A DNA stretch of 64,000 nucleotides from an uncultured Roseobacter sp. (GTDB lineage Bacteria; Pseudomonadota; Alphaproteobacteria; Rhodobacterales; Rhodobacteraceae). How positions within the stretch are numbered: the first letter of the stretch is position 1; every line of letters starts with the position of its first letter. Shown here piece after piece: positions 35,320-43,109 of this stretch. Under the pieces are notes generated by a model, which was not told the origin of the DNA, made no database searches, and saw only the letters and a program-made list of their open reading frames with translations. The stretch spans positions 45,405-109,404 of the forward strand of contig NZ_CANKYM010000007.1 in assembly GCF_947488185.1 (NCBI RefSeq), given 5' to 3'. The position numbers were made by a program, and so were the translations under genes.

Positions 35320-36219
35320 CTAAGCGACTGCCTCGTCCTGATCCGGTTGCAGACCGTGCAGAAAATCGACCGCACGCTGTGCATGGGCCGCGGCCTGGAA
35401 GATATATCGCGTGTCGCTTCGAAGACCGCGAAGCCAATGATCGATATAGGCGGCATGCTCCGGGCGCGGATCCGGCGACAATCCCAGATCGGCGGCCAGA
35501 AACGCAGCGCCCAGTTCCGCGACAAGCTCCTCTTGCGCATAGCCTTCATCGCCCCAGCGTTTTCGACCGAAACTCCGGTCCAGGCGATCGGGATGGCGGG
35601 TCCAGTGGGTGATCTCATGACCGAGTGTTGCGTAGTAGCTCTCTGGGTCTTGGAAAGTCTCGAAGGACGGCATCTGCACGTAGTCCGGCTCAACGGCGTA
35701 ATAGGCCTGGGTTCCCCCGTGACGAATGTCGGCCCCCGTGGCTCCAAAGAAGGCGTCTGCAGCTGCATCGCGCTCGACTGTGTCGAGTATCGGCTCTGGG
35801 ACGGCATAGAACCCCTCGGGAAGGCCCTCGAATTGGTCGACGTTGAAAACCGTGTAGCCTTTCATGAAGGGGATCGCGACCTCGCGGTCCTGACCGGCCG
35901 CGTCAGTTTCGGTTTTGCGGAAGGTGTCTGCATAGACGACCAGCTCGCCCTTTGCGCCCTTGCGCACCTGGCCGCCGAGTTCTGACGCCTGACGATAGGT
36001 CATCCAGGTCGGCGCGGCGAAGCCTTTGGCAACCGAGGCGGCCCAGAGCAGGACGATGTTGAGACCGCGATAGGCGACCCCGTTGTGCCGCAAGGGTCGG
36101 GAAATCCGCCCCGCAAGATGTTCGGCGTTCCAGGGCTTGTGCCAAGGTTGGGTCCCGGCTTCGAGATCGGCGATGATCTTCGCGGTGACGCGGGTGTAGA
36201 TGTCAGGTCGATGTGCCAT
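35320..36219 (-). CDS. ArdC-like antirestriction protein with zincin domain
   Basis: A 299-aa protein started at MAHRPDIYTRV, with AGGAGGAC 6 bases upstream; the open frame further upstream is not supported. The N-terminal ArdC domain (ADLEAGTQPWHKPW, WMTYRQASELGGQVRKG) binds single-stranded DNA. The C-terminal metallopeptidase domain has the HEITHWTRH zinc motif and a downstream Glu (EELVAELGAAF). ArdC proteins protect incoming plasmid DNA from restriction. By the predicted oriT orientation this gene lies on the side that enters the recipient first. Confidence 0.88.
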   Translation of the reverse strand: MAHRPDIYTRVTAKIIADLEAGTQPWHKPWNAEHLAGRISRPLRHNGVAYRGLNIVLLWAASVAKGFAAPTWMTYRQASELGGQVRKGAKGELVVYADTFRKTETDAAGQDREVAIPFMKGYTVFNVDQFEGLPEGFYAVPEPILDTVERDAAADAFFGATGADIRHGGTQAYYAVEPDYVQMPSFETFQDPESYYATLGHEITHWTRHPDRLDRSFGRKRWGDEGYAQEELVAELGAAFLAADLGLSPDPRPEHAAYIDHWLRGLRSDTRYIFQAAAHAQRAVDFLHGLQPDQDEAVA

Positions 36220-36491
36220 GATGTCCTCCTTTCGGCAGGTCCCTCGTGCGGGACGCGAAAAGGCAGGACGGACGCCGTGAGCCGACGGCGCATGGTCAAC
36301 ACGGGGGAGCGTCCGCGACCGGCGCGGGCAGGCCATTGCGCTGGCGGTGGCGTCTGTCAGGCCCGCGCTCCCCTGCTCGCACAGGGGACCTGACGGGAGG
36401 CGCAGCAAGCAGGCGGGTCGAGGATTGATCAGCCCCGTGTCATCGGGGCTTGGGCCGCGGATTGGCCTGGAACCCAGGCCGAGACGCGCTC

Positions 36492-37664
36492 CTAGAGCGC
36501 GCGCAGCCGGTCGATTGCGGCCGAGAGCGGCATGGCACGGAGCCCGCCCTGCCCCGGCACTTCGCGGGTCTCGGCATAGACCAGAAGCCGCTCCGCCACG
36601 TCGAGATCGTCAGCGGCGATATGAAATCCGCGGGTGACCTTGGGACTGGTCGTGCGTTTGATCTCAATGGCCCAAAGCGCGCCGCCGGGCAATTTCAGGA
36701 TCAGGTCGATCTCGGCCCCGGCCGAGGAGCGATAGAAACTGGCTTCGGTGCCACGCGGGGCCGCCGCGATCAGGTTTTCGATGCAGAAGCCTTCCCAGGA
36801 GCCGCCGACCACCGGATGACCGAGCAGCGCCTCGGACGTCTCAAGTCCCAAAAGCGCGTGGGTCAGGCCCGCATCGCGGATATAGACCTTGGGTGATTTG
36901 ACGAGCCGCTTGCCGGTATTCGCGTGCCAGGGCGGGAGCCGTCGCACCAGCATCAGGTCCACCAGCAGATCGAGATAGCGCGCAATGCTTTGGCCGGAGA
37001 CACCCAGCCCCGCCGCCAGCTTTGCCGCATTCAAGAGCCCGCCCTGCTCATGGGCCAGCATGGTCCAGAACCGCCGCAGGGTTTCGGCCGGGATGCGCAG
37101 GCCGAAGCTCGGGATGTCGCGTTCGAGATAGGTTCGAATGAAATCCTCGCGCCAGCTCAGGCTGGCCCGGTCCGACTGAGCCAGGAAGCTGTCGGGAAAG
37201 CCGCCGCGCAGCCAGAGCCTCTGCAAGGCCCCCTGCTCCACTTCATCCAGCGTGAAGGGGGTCAGTTCGTGATAGCTGACCCGGCCTGCCAGCGATTCTG
37301 CGCTTTGCTGCAACAGCGTATTGGAGGCCGACCCCAGGAGCAGGAATTGCCCGGTGCGGTGCCCGGCCCGGCGACGGCGGTCGATCTGCCCCCGAAGGGC
37401 ACCAAACAGCCCCGGCATCAGCTGCACCTCGTCAATCACCACCAGCTTGCCCATCTGCGCATCGAGATAGAGATCGGGCTCCTCGAGGATCTGCCGGTCC
37501 GCGGTCCGCTCCATGTCGAGATAGATCGCCTCGCGGGTCTCCGCGATGTCCTGGGCGAGCGTGGTCTTGCCGACCTGACGCGGCCCGAGAAGGACGACCC
37601 CCGCCTGGGCATCGAGGGCGTCTTCGACCCGTTTGAGGTGATTGCGCACGATCATACCTTGCAT
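36492..37664 (-). CDS. AAA-type ATPase with DUF4143 domain
   Basis: A 390-aa ATP-binding protein. An N-terminal AAA_14 domain has Walker A LLGPRQVGKTT and Walker B KLVVIDEVQLM, and a C-terminal DUF4143 domain ends in a nuclease-like fold segment (SAGAEIDLILKLPGGALWAIEIKRT). Such proteins are common orphan ATPases, sometimes suggested to be toxin or defence related; function is not established. It lies just after repC on the same strand. A start three codons later is equally possible. Confidence 0.85.
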   Translation of the reverse strand: MQGMIVRNHLKRVEDALDAQAGVVLLGPRQVGKTTLAQDIAETREAIYLDMERTADRQILEEPDLYLDAQMGKLVVIDEVQLMPGLFGALRGQIDRRRRAGHRTGQFLLLGSASNTLLQQSAESLAGRVSYHELTPFTLDEVEQGALQRLWLRGGFPDSFLAQSDRASLSWREDFIRTYLERDIPSFGLRIPAETLRRFWTMLAHEQGGLLNAAKLAAGLGVSGQSIARYLDLLVDLMLVRRLPPWHANTGKRLVKSPKVYIRDAGLTHALLGLETSEALLGHPVVGGSWEGFCIENLIAAAPRGTEASFYRSSAGAEIDLILKLPGGALWAIEIKRTTSPKVTRGFHIAADDLDVAERLLVYAETREVPGQGGLRAMPLSAAIDRLRAL

Positions 37665-37716
37665 TTATTCCATCGCATGGAAGGTTTGCAAGGATTTCGA
37701 GCGGTGAAGCCCCGTG

Positions 37717-38982
37717 TCACGCCGCCATCTCACTCAGCCGACCGAAGAAGCTACGCTCCAGATGCAGCTCCCCTGCCCCGGCCTTTTCGACCATCCCCCG
37801 CAGATATCCGCCCGGCGAGTTGACCTCGCCTGAATGGACCTTCTCGAAGACCAAGGCAAATGCAGCCGCAGCGGCGGGTTTGCCCATCTGCTCCTGTGCG
37901 GCGACCCAGGCATGTTCCGAAATCCCAATCATCGGCCGCAATTCACCGGCGACCCGCACGAAATCGCGCCAATCACGGATGTAGCCGCCCAGATTGCGCC
38001 CCCAGGAGGTGAATTCCGGGCAGGCTCGCAATATCGTTCCCAGCTCGATCCCGACCTGCGGCTTGTTCGCCTCCCCTGCCCCACTGTCCGATGCGGTCCG
38101 TGCCACAGGTGCTGGCTCTGCCCGTCCGGGTGATTCGGCTGCCGCTTCCTCATTTTCTGAGGAATTACGAATTACAGGATGAAGTTGTTTTGTAATTGGT
38201 ATGTGAGGTCCGGAACTGACCTCCCTGGGGTCCATATTTTCTCTTTCTTCGGTCATCTCTGTGCTTTGACCCACAGGTTTTGCCTCCCGCAGAAACACCT
38301 TCTCGGCCCGCGACAGCAGGTCAGCGAAGCGATTTGCCAGCCGCTGAAGCATGTCGGCCCCCGCGCGCGGGCCTGGCAGGCACGTCAGAAGCGCCTCAAA
38401 GGCCTGTTGCAGGCTCCGGAGCCCCGGCATGTGTTCCTGGCGCTCCAGCGCCGCCTCGAGACGCGCCCGGATACTGCGCCGGGCAATCGTGATCTGACGC
38501 CGCAGACGGTGACAGAGCGCGCGCTCCGCCGCCAGATCGGCCGCCAGAGCCTCGAACTCTGCGACGCGGGCGCTCAAGGGGGCGAGATCGAACCCGTAGG
38601 CCTCGACAATCACACCATCGGCATCGCGGCGACCCCAGCGTTTGCCATTCGGGCTGTCCCGGAAAGTGATCACACCGACCTCCGCCAGGCGCCGGGCGTG
38701 GCGTTTGAGCGTCGACAAGGAAAACCCGGTCCGCTCCATCAGATAGGCGTTCGACGCCCAGACGATGGGTCGTCGCCCCTCTTCCCAATCCTGGGGCTGG
38801 GTAAAGGCCGCAAGCGTATCGAGCAGCAGAAGATCTGCCGCTTTCAGCCCGATATGGGCCCCGACACGTTTCGCTGCGACAACACTGCGTGTCTTGGCAA
38901 TGGAAATCTGTTCGCCGTCTCGGGCCAGCTGATCCGCGGTCCCGAGAGCCGGCGTCGGCTTGCGCCAACCGCTCTGTGTCAT
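37717..38982 (-). CDS. repC: RepC replication initiator of a repABC plasmid
   Basis: A 421-aa initiator that binds the origin, which in repABC replicons lies within repC itself. The N-terminal winged-helix region includes LTGF-type HTH text around LMERTGFSLSTLKRHARRLAEVGVI, followed by an Arg-rich helical stretch and a disordered Glu/Ala-rich linker (about 250-300). A lower-GC patch near 38150-38230, containing AATTACGAATTACAGG, may be the origin's AT-rich part. It is third in the repA-repB-repC order and is controlled by an antisense RNA in the repB-repC gap. Confidence 0.92.
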   Translation of the reverse strand: MTQSGWRKPTPALGTADQLARDGEQISIAKTRSVVAAKRVGAHIGLKAADLLLLDTLAAFTQPQDWEEGRRPIVWASNAYLMERTGFSLSTLKRHARRLAEVGVITFRDSPNGKRWGRRDADGVIVEAYGFDLAPLSARVAEFEALAADLAAERALCHRLRRQITIARRSIRARLEAALERQEHMPGLRSLQQAFEALLTCLPGPRAGADMLQRLANRFADLLSRAEKVFLREAKPVGQSTEMTEERENMDPREVSSGPHIPITKQLHPVIRNSSENEEAAAESPGRAEPAPVARTASDSGAGEANKPQVGIELGTILRACPEFTSWGRNLGGYIRDWRDFVRVAGELRPMIGISEHAWVAAQEQMGKPAAAAAFALVFEKVHSGEVNSPGGYLRGMVEKAGAGELHLERSFFGRLSEMAA

Positions 38983-39048
38983 TCCTGTATCTCACCTCCG
39001 GTTTTGTGGAGGCAAAAGATTCCCGTGCGCCAAAACGACGTTCTTTCG

Positions 39049-39077
39049 TTGACAGTGATTCGCGGGAGCGGTATCCA
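39049..39077 (+). promoter_or_regulatory. Promoter of the repABC antisense RNA
   Basis: TTGACA (39049-39054) and TATCCA (39072-39077) are 17 bases apart on the plus strand, opposite to repABC transcription, in the repB-repC gap. The -35 is perfect and the -10 moderate. Confidence 0.65.
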
Positions 39078-39083
39078 GAAGGT

Positions 39084-39138
39084 GTCTAATCTATTTGGAT
39101 AAGCTCTCGGGCCGGATCGGCTTGGGGGCTTTTCTTTT
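39084..39138 (+). ncRNA. Counter-transcribed RNA (IncA-type) controlling repC
   Basis: A short RNA of about 55 bases is predicted from the promoter at 39049-39077 to a terminator. The hairpin at 39101-39131 has AAGC pairing with GCTT outside and GCCG-gat-CGGC inside, followed by TTTTCTTTT. All repABC plasmids studied carry such an antisense RNA between repB and repC, which blocks repC expression and sets copy number and incompatibility. The exact 5' end is estimated. Confidence 0.65.
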
Positions 39139-39146
39139 GCCTCAGG

Positions 39147-40142
39147 TCATGATGTCGATGTCTCCTCCGATTGAGACAGATACTCTGCATAGAGCTGGTC
39201 GAGGTTCTCCGAGAGAAACTCTCCAAAGCCTGCGGAATCCTTTGATGTCAGCGAAATGGTATAGGCGCGGCCCGCGCGTCCGATGACGCCCTTGATCCGG
39301 CCCTCTCCGGCGGTCCAGGTGCGCTTGACCGGGGTGGCTTTCGCCGCCCGGCGCCGGGGTGCCCTGCCCGCCTCGGTCACTTTGCTGTGCAGAATTTCGA
39401 ACTTTGTGTCGCTGTCGAGTTGGTCAAAGCCCTCCGTGGCCAGGATACGGTCGGCCACCGCGACATTGCTTTTGACCGCCATCAGCTTCTTGAAGTCTTC
39501 CCAGCGGTCGCGCCCGATCTGCTTGGCGGGTCCGATCGCGGCGATGACATGGCCCGGCACAGTCCCCGCCACCGACAGCATGCGCGACAAGAGCGTGCCG
39601 TCGATGGTCAGCGCCTGCTGGATCACCTCCTTGGCCTGGCCGAGATCATGCAGGTTCCTGGCGAACAGCGCCTTCTCGATGAAGGAAAGATCGGCCCGGG
39701 CCGTGTTCTCCTGGCCCTGCGCCAGCACATGGGCGACATCGTCCATCTCCTTGACCACGGCGCGGACCGGCCGTCCGAGCGCGCGCGCGACGCGGACCCG
39801 GCGATGCCCGAAGACGACCATATAGCGATTGGCGGCCTCCGGATGCGGCCTGAGCAGGACCGGTGTGTCCTGCCCGCTTGATGCGATCGAGGCTTTCAGC
39901 TCGTCGAAGGCCTCGTCATCGCCGCTGAGCCGGTCATTGACGAAAGAGGCATCGATCAAGGCGGGATCGATCTCGACGATGGTTTCGCCTTCGAGAAGGC
40001 GCTTGGAGTTTTCGGCGAGACTGTCGATCGAGACCTTCATGGACTTCGAAGCACCGCGCATCGCGTAGCTCGAGCGGCCTCCATCGACCGGTGGGTCGGT
40101 CGGCTGCCCGATCACGGATTTCAACAGGTCTTTTCTGGCCAT
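39147..40142 (-). CDS. repB: RepB, ParB-type partition protein of repABC
   Basis: A 331-aa centromere-binding protein. The ParB N-terminal domain shows VVFGHRRVRVARALG and the QENTARADLSFIEKA box; a central helix-turn-helix (GTLLSRMLSVAGTVP) binds parS. It partners RepA for segregation and helps repress the operon. It is second in the operon, 73 bases after repA. Two perfect 19-base repeats lie in that gap and are candidate parS sites. Confidence 0.92.
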   Translation of the reverse strand: MARKDLLKSVIGQPTDPPVDGGRSSYAMRGASKSMKVSIDSLAENSKRLLEGETIVEIDPALIDASFVNDRLSGDDEAFDELKASIASSGQDTPVLLRPHPEAANRYMVVFGHRRVRVARALGRPVRAVVKEMDDVAHVLAQGQENTARADLSFIEKALFARNLHDLGQAKEVIQQALTIDGTLLSRMLSVAGTVPGHVIAAIGPAKQIGRDRWEDFKKLMAVKSNVAVADRILATEGFDQLDSDTKFEILHSKVTEAGRAPRRRAAKATPVKRTWTAGEGRIKGVIGRAGRAYTISLTSKDSAGFGEFLSENLDQLYAEYLSQSEETSTS

Positions 40143-40173
40143 GATGCCCTCCTTTCCGGGCCACGAGACCCCC

Positions 40174-40192
40174 CATCTGCACGGCTGTCAAA
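40174..40192 (-). repeat. Candidate parS/operator repeat, copy 1
   Basis: CATCTGCACGGCTGTCAAA on the plus strand, in the repA-repB gap. An identical copy starts 22 bases later and a near copy lies upstream of repA. parS sites of repABC plasmids are typically in these two places. The core is an imperfect dyad, TTGAC...GTGCA. Confidence 0.6.
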
Positions 40193-40195
40193 ACG

Positions 40196-40214
40196 CATCT
40201 GCACGGCTGTCAAA
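40196..40214 (-). repeat. Candidate parS/operator repeat, copy 2
   Basis: Perfect 19-base copy of the repeat at 40174-40192, offset 22 bases (two helical turns) and ending next to the repA stop codon. Confidence 0.6.
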
Positions 40215-40215
40215 C

Positions 40216-41433
40216 TCATCGGTTTTCGCGCCCCCAGGCCTGATGCACGAGACCGGCGATTTCATCGTTGACGGCGTTCAGAGAGGTGATCGCGCGGTCA
40301 TAGGTCGACCGCACGAACTGCGCCCGCTCGACCTCGTAAAGCGTCTGCTTGGTGATCCCGGCATCCGAGATCGCTGTCGATTTCACCATCTGCGCTTCGA
40401 GCATCTGGTTGGGAAACATTGCCTGCAGGAAGCCTACCATCTGCTTTTGCGGCCCATCGGTGGGTTCGAACCGCGTGACGAGATAGCGGAACCATTTGAG
40501 ACGCATCTCCGCCCCGGCTTCGCGGACGGTGCGCAGGATACCGCCCAACATCAGGAGGAACTGGCTCATCGACATCACGTCGAGCATCTGGGGATGCACG
40601 GTGATCAGCACCGAACTTGAGGCTGTCAGCGCGGTTAGGGTCAGATATCCAAGCTGGGGCGGGCAATCGATCACCACCACGTCGTAGCGGTCTTCGACCT
40701 CTTCCAGCGCTTTTGAGATGCGCGTGAAGAAGGCGCGGCCTTCGGACGGGTCACGGCTCGTGAGGGCCACCGGCGTGTCGTATTCGTATTCCTGCAGATC
40801 GAGGCTGGCTGGGACGATATCCAGGTTCGGGAAATTCGTGGGCCGGATCACCGCGCTGATCGGCTGGCGCTCGGCGTCATAGCGCAGGGTCTCGTAAAGC
40901 GAGGAAACAGAGTCTAATTCAGGCTGAATCCCGTGCAATGCGGTGAGCGAGGCCTGGGGATCAAGATCGACCGCCAGCACCCGATGGCCCTTGAGAGCCA
41001 GGTGCTGCGCCAGATGCGCGGCGGTCGTTGTCTTGCCACTGCCCCCCTTGAAGTTGACGACGGAGATGACATGCAGCTCTTCGCCTTCGGTGCGGTGGGG
41101 CAGGTAACGCCGCTTGCCCGGACGGCCATGGGCATCGAGATAGGCGCGCAGCTCCAGCATTTGTGCTGCGGAATAGGATCGCCGCCCAGAGGCCGAGGTT
41201 TGTGGCTCCGGCCCTTTGCCCTCCAGATGAAGCTTCTTGATCGTCGACTGCGTGACGCCGAGGAAATAGGCCACCTCGGCGAGAGAAAACTGCCGCAGAC
41301 CCTTCTGGGCATCGGGGGGGTATTGTTCCTGACGCAAGATATTGAGTCGATCGGAAATCAGTTCTCCTTGCTGGAGAATGATTTCATCGAAGGCCAACTC
41401 GCCTGTATCTTGCCGGAATGGTGCTGTCGCCAT
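40216..41433 (-). CDS. repA: RepA, ParA-type partition ATPase of repABC
   Basis: A 405-aa Walker-type ParA. An N-terminal helix-turn-helix (SLAEVAYFLGVTQSTIKKLHLEG, about residues 49-71) binds the operator for autorepression. The deviant Walker A NFKGGSGKTTTAAHLA and Walker B YDVVVIDCPPQLG drive partition with RepB. It is first in the operon. A third copy of the candidate parS/operator repeat lies 266 bases upstream. Confidence 0.93.
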   Translation of the reverse strand: MATAPFRQDTGELAFDEIILQQGELISDRLNILRQEQYPPDAQKGLRQFSLAEVAYFLGVTQSTIKKLHLEGKGPEPQTSASGRRSYSAAQMLELRAYLDAHGRPGKRRYLPHRTEGEELHVISVVNFKGGSGKTTTAAHLAQHLALKGHRVLAVDLDPQASLTALHGIQPELDSVSSLYETLRYDAERQPISAVIRPTNFPNLDIVPASLDLQEYEYDTPVALTSRDPSEGRAFFTRISKALEEVEDRYDVVVIDCPPQLGYLTLTALTASSSVLITVHPQMLDVMSMSQFLLMLGGILRTVREAGAEMRLKWFRYLVTRFEPTDGPQKQMVGFLQAMFPNQMLEAQMVKSTAISDAGITKQTLYEVERAQFVRSTYDRAITSLNAVNDEIAGLVHQAWGRENR

Positions 41434-41698
41434 CCTGCCGCCTCGCCTAATATCGCTTTTATCGCGATTTCTTTCGTTAAACTGTGACTACAGCGGAAGT
41501 GGGTTATCCACAACGATTTTTTCAGCGGGCGGCAAAGCACTGCCGGATCATGGCAGAGATCGGGGAGACCACAAGACACCGCAGATAGGGCAAGAGGGAC
41601 CGCTATATCTGGTAGGGTGCAATACCGGTCCAGTCCTTACGTCTTTGCGCAGAAGGCGGCGGAATTACTATAATTTATTGTTTTTAATAATGTTTCCC

Positions 41699-41717
41699 GA
41701 TTTGCACGGCTGTCAAA
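41699..41717 (-). repeat. Candidate parS/operator repeat, copy 3, upstream of repA
   Basis: GATTTGCACGGCTGTCAAA matches the two repA-repB gap copies in 17 of 19 positions. It follows an AT-rich stretch, 266 bases before the repA start. Confidence 0.5.
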
Positions 41718-41881
41718 AAAGGCAAATCACGATCCGAGCATATGGGCCGTGGCGCCAGATGGCCGTTGCCTGCGACCACCCGTGCAGGCTTGCGCCACAA
41801 TCACGGTCGTCCGCACGGAGCGCACCGGGGTCTCGCTCGGAGGACCCCGGCAAGAAACACCCCCAGCCCACCCATTGGAGA

Positions 41882-41898
41882 GAATCGGGCCCCGATTC
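41882..41898. repeat. 17-base perfect palindrome
   Basis: GAATCGGG-c-CCCGATTC, 8-base arms around one base, located 20 bases before a longer palindrome. Possible recognition site; role unknown. Confidence 0.5.
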
Positions 41899-41917
41899 CC
41901 AGGCCCAAGCCCGGGTG

Positions 41918-41942
41918 GGTTGGCCGGGAGTCCCGGCCAACC
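41918..41942. repeat. 25-base perfect palindrome downstream of the DUF736 gene
   Basis: Arms of 12 bases (GGTTGGCCGGGA and its complement) surround a single central base. It lies 7 bases past the DUF736 stop on the minus strand. With no T-run it is a poor intrinsic terminator by itself; it may be a terminator stem or a protein-binding site. Confidence 0.55.
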
Positions 41943-41948
41943 GCGGGC

Positions 41949-42287
41949 TCACGCGGCCTCTTTCGGGCCCCAGGGGATCACCGCCTGCAGGGTCGGGTCG
42001 TCCTGATGCGCCGCCTGGCCGAGATTGGCATTGAACCCGTAGTCCCGGATCGTCAGCGTGAAATAGTCCGCGCCGGTCTCCCGGTTCTGTTTGCGCCAGA
42101 TGCCGCCGCATTCGACGAGACGGCCGCGGGGCGAGCGGCCGAGCACCCGGTGGGTGGGTGCCATCGGATTGTCGTTGGTCACGGGTTCCACGGAGATGTC
42201 GAGATCGAAGGTCAGGGTCGAGATCGACCCAGTGCCCTTGGCGGTGCCGATCTCGGCGGCGTCAAATTTGATGCAGTTCGGGGTCAT
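41949..42287 (-). CDS. DUF736 family plasmid protein
   Basis: A 112-aa protein started at MTPNCIKFD with AAGGAGAC 7 bases upstream. The beta-rich pattern ISTLTFDLDISVEPV, HRVLGRSPRGRLVECGGIWRKQN and YFTLTIRDYGFNANLG matches DUF736, small proteins nearly always found on alphaproteobacterial plasmids next to transfer or maintenance genes. Function unknown. Confidence 0.85.
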   Translation of the reverse strand: MTPNCIKFDAAEIGTAKGTGSISTLTFDLDISVEPVTNDNPMAPTHRVLGRSPRGRLVECGGIWRKQNRETGADYFTLTIRDYGFNANLGQAAHQDDPTLQAVIPWGPKEAA

Positions 42288-43109
42288 TGCGTGTCTCCTT
42301 TTCTGGTGTTGCAATGCCGGTGACCAAAGCAGGGAGCCCTGGGGCAGCACCGCAGGCGCAGCGCAGCGGAGAAGGGCAGGGGGGCGCACTTTTTGACCCG
42401 CGCGGAATGCCCGGCACGGGCAGGGGAAAAAGACGGGCCCCAACCTTTGCGGCTCCCGGGGGGCCCTGCCACCGGCAACGCTCAGCAACACCGGTCGGAG
42501 ACGGGCCGGACCCCCGGACAACAACAGGTGCCCGCCACGATCAGCGCCAATGGCTTGGACAGGATCTGCGCCTCGGCAACGCATGTCGCCGGAACGCAAG
42601 GACAGCACGCCATCCCACCTCTCATCCGGGAACTTGCTGGCCTGGCTCCGGCACCGGTCGCCGCCATGGGTCCCATGCCGCAAACCCGCGAGGCGGCGTC
42701 AACCGGTCGTCACCCCAAGGCCATCCCGTGAGATATCAATCAGGGTTTCGGCACAGGTCGCAGCGGGCAGGCCACCTGTCTCAGCGCCATGCCCGGCGCG
42801 CGGGGTGCGACGCTCCCGCCCCGCCTCATGGGCCTCCAGCCCGATTCACTGGCTGCAACGGCACGCCCCGGAGCTGCCGCAAGTGGCCACTCCACGCCCA
42901 ACGGGCCTGACGACCCCCCCCCTGAGTGTCTCCCCGGCCCCTCCCGTCGCGCAGCGACCCCCGCGCGGGCAGCGCCGGTCCGGCGGCGGGGCAGGGGGCA
43001 TTCCTCTGCCCCGCCGCCGGACAAATTTGCTCCATCCCGTACCCGCACTGGCCGGAGCAAAAAAGACCCCGCCGGAGCGGGGCCAGGTGGTCTTCCCACG
43101 AAGGAAGGC
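42288..43109. other. Long GC-rich gene-free stretch
   Basis: About 820 bases of very GC-rich DNA. Several overlapping long frames exist in all directions, as expected from composition, but none has a ribosome site or family resemblance. It includes the terminator of the ParB-like gene at its right end. Confidence 0.45.
43059..43082 (-). terminator. Rho-independent terminator after the ParB-like gene
   Basis: On the minus strand CCCCGC-tccg-GCGGGG (43067-43082) is followed by TCTTTTTTG. It sits 28 bases past the stop of the ParB-like gene. Confidence 0.7.

Larger units (their letters stand above)
41434..41948. other. repA upstream region with operator/partition sequences
   Basis: A 515-base gene-free stretch. 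It includes an AT-rich segment at about 41665-41695 (TAATTTATTG, TTTTTAATAA), a third copy of the 19-base repeat, and two long perfect palindromes near the DUF736 stop. The repA promoter should be in its left part, but I could not pick convincing boxes. Confidence 0.5.

Noticed and set aside
42288..43058. Several long Pro/Arg-rich frames in the GC-rich gap
   Set aside because: They overlap one another on both strands, have no ribosome sites and no recognisable domains.
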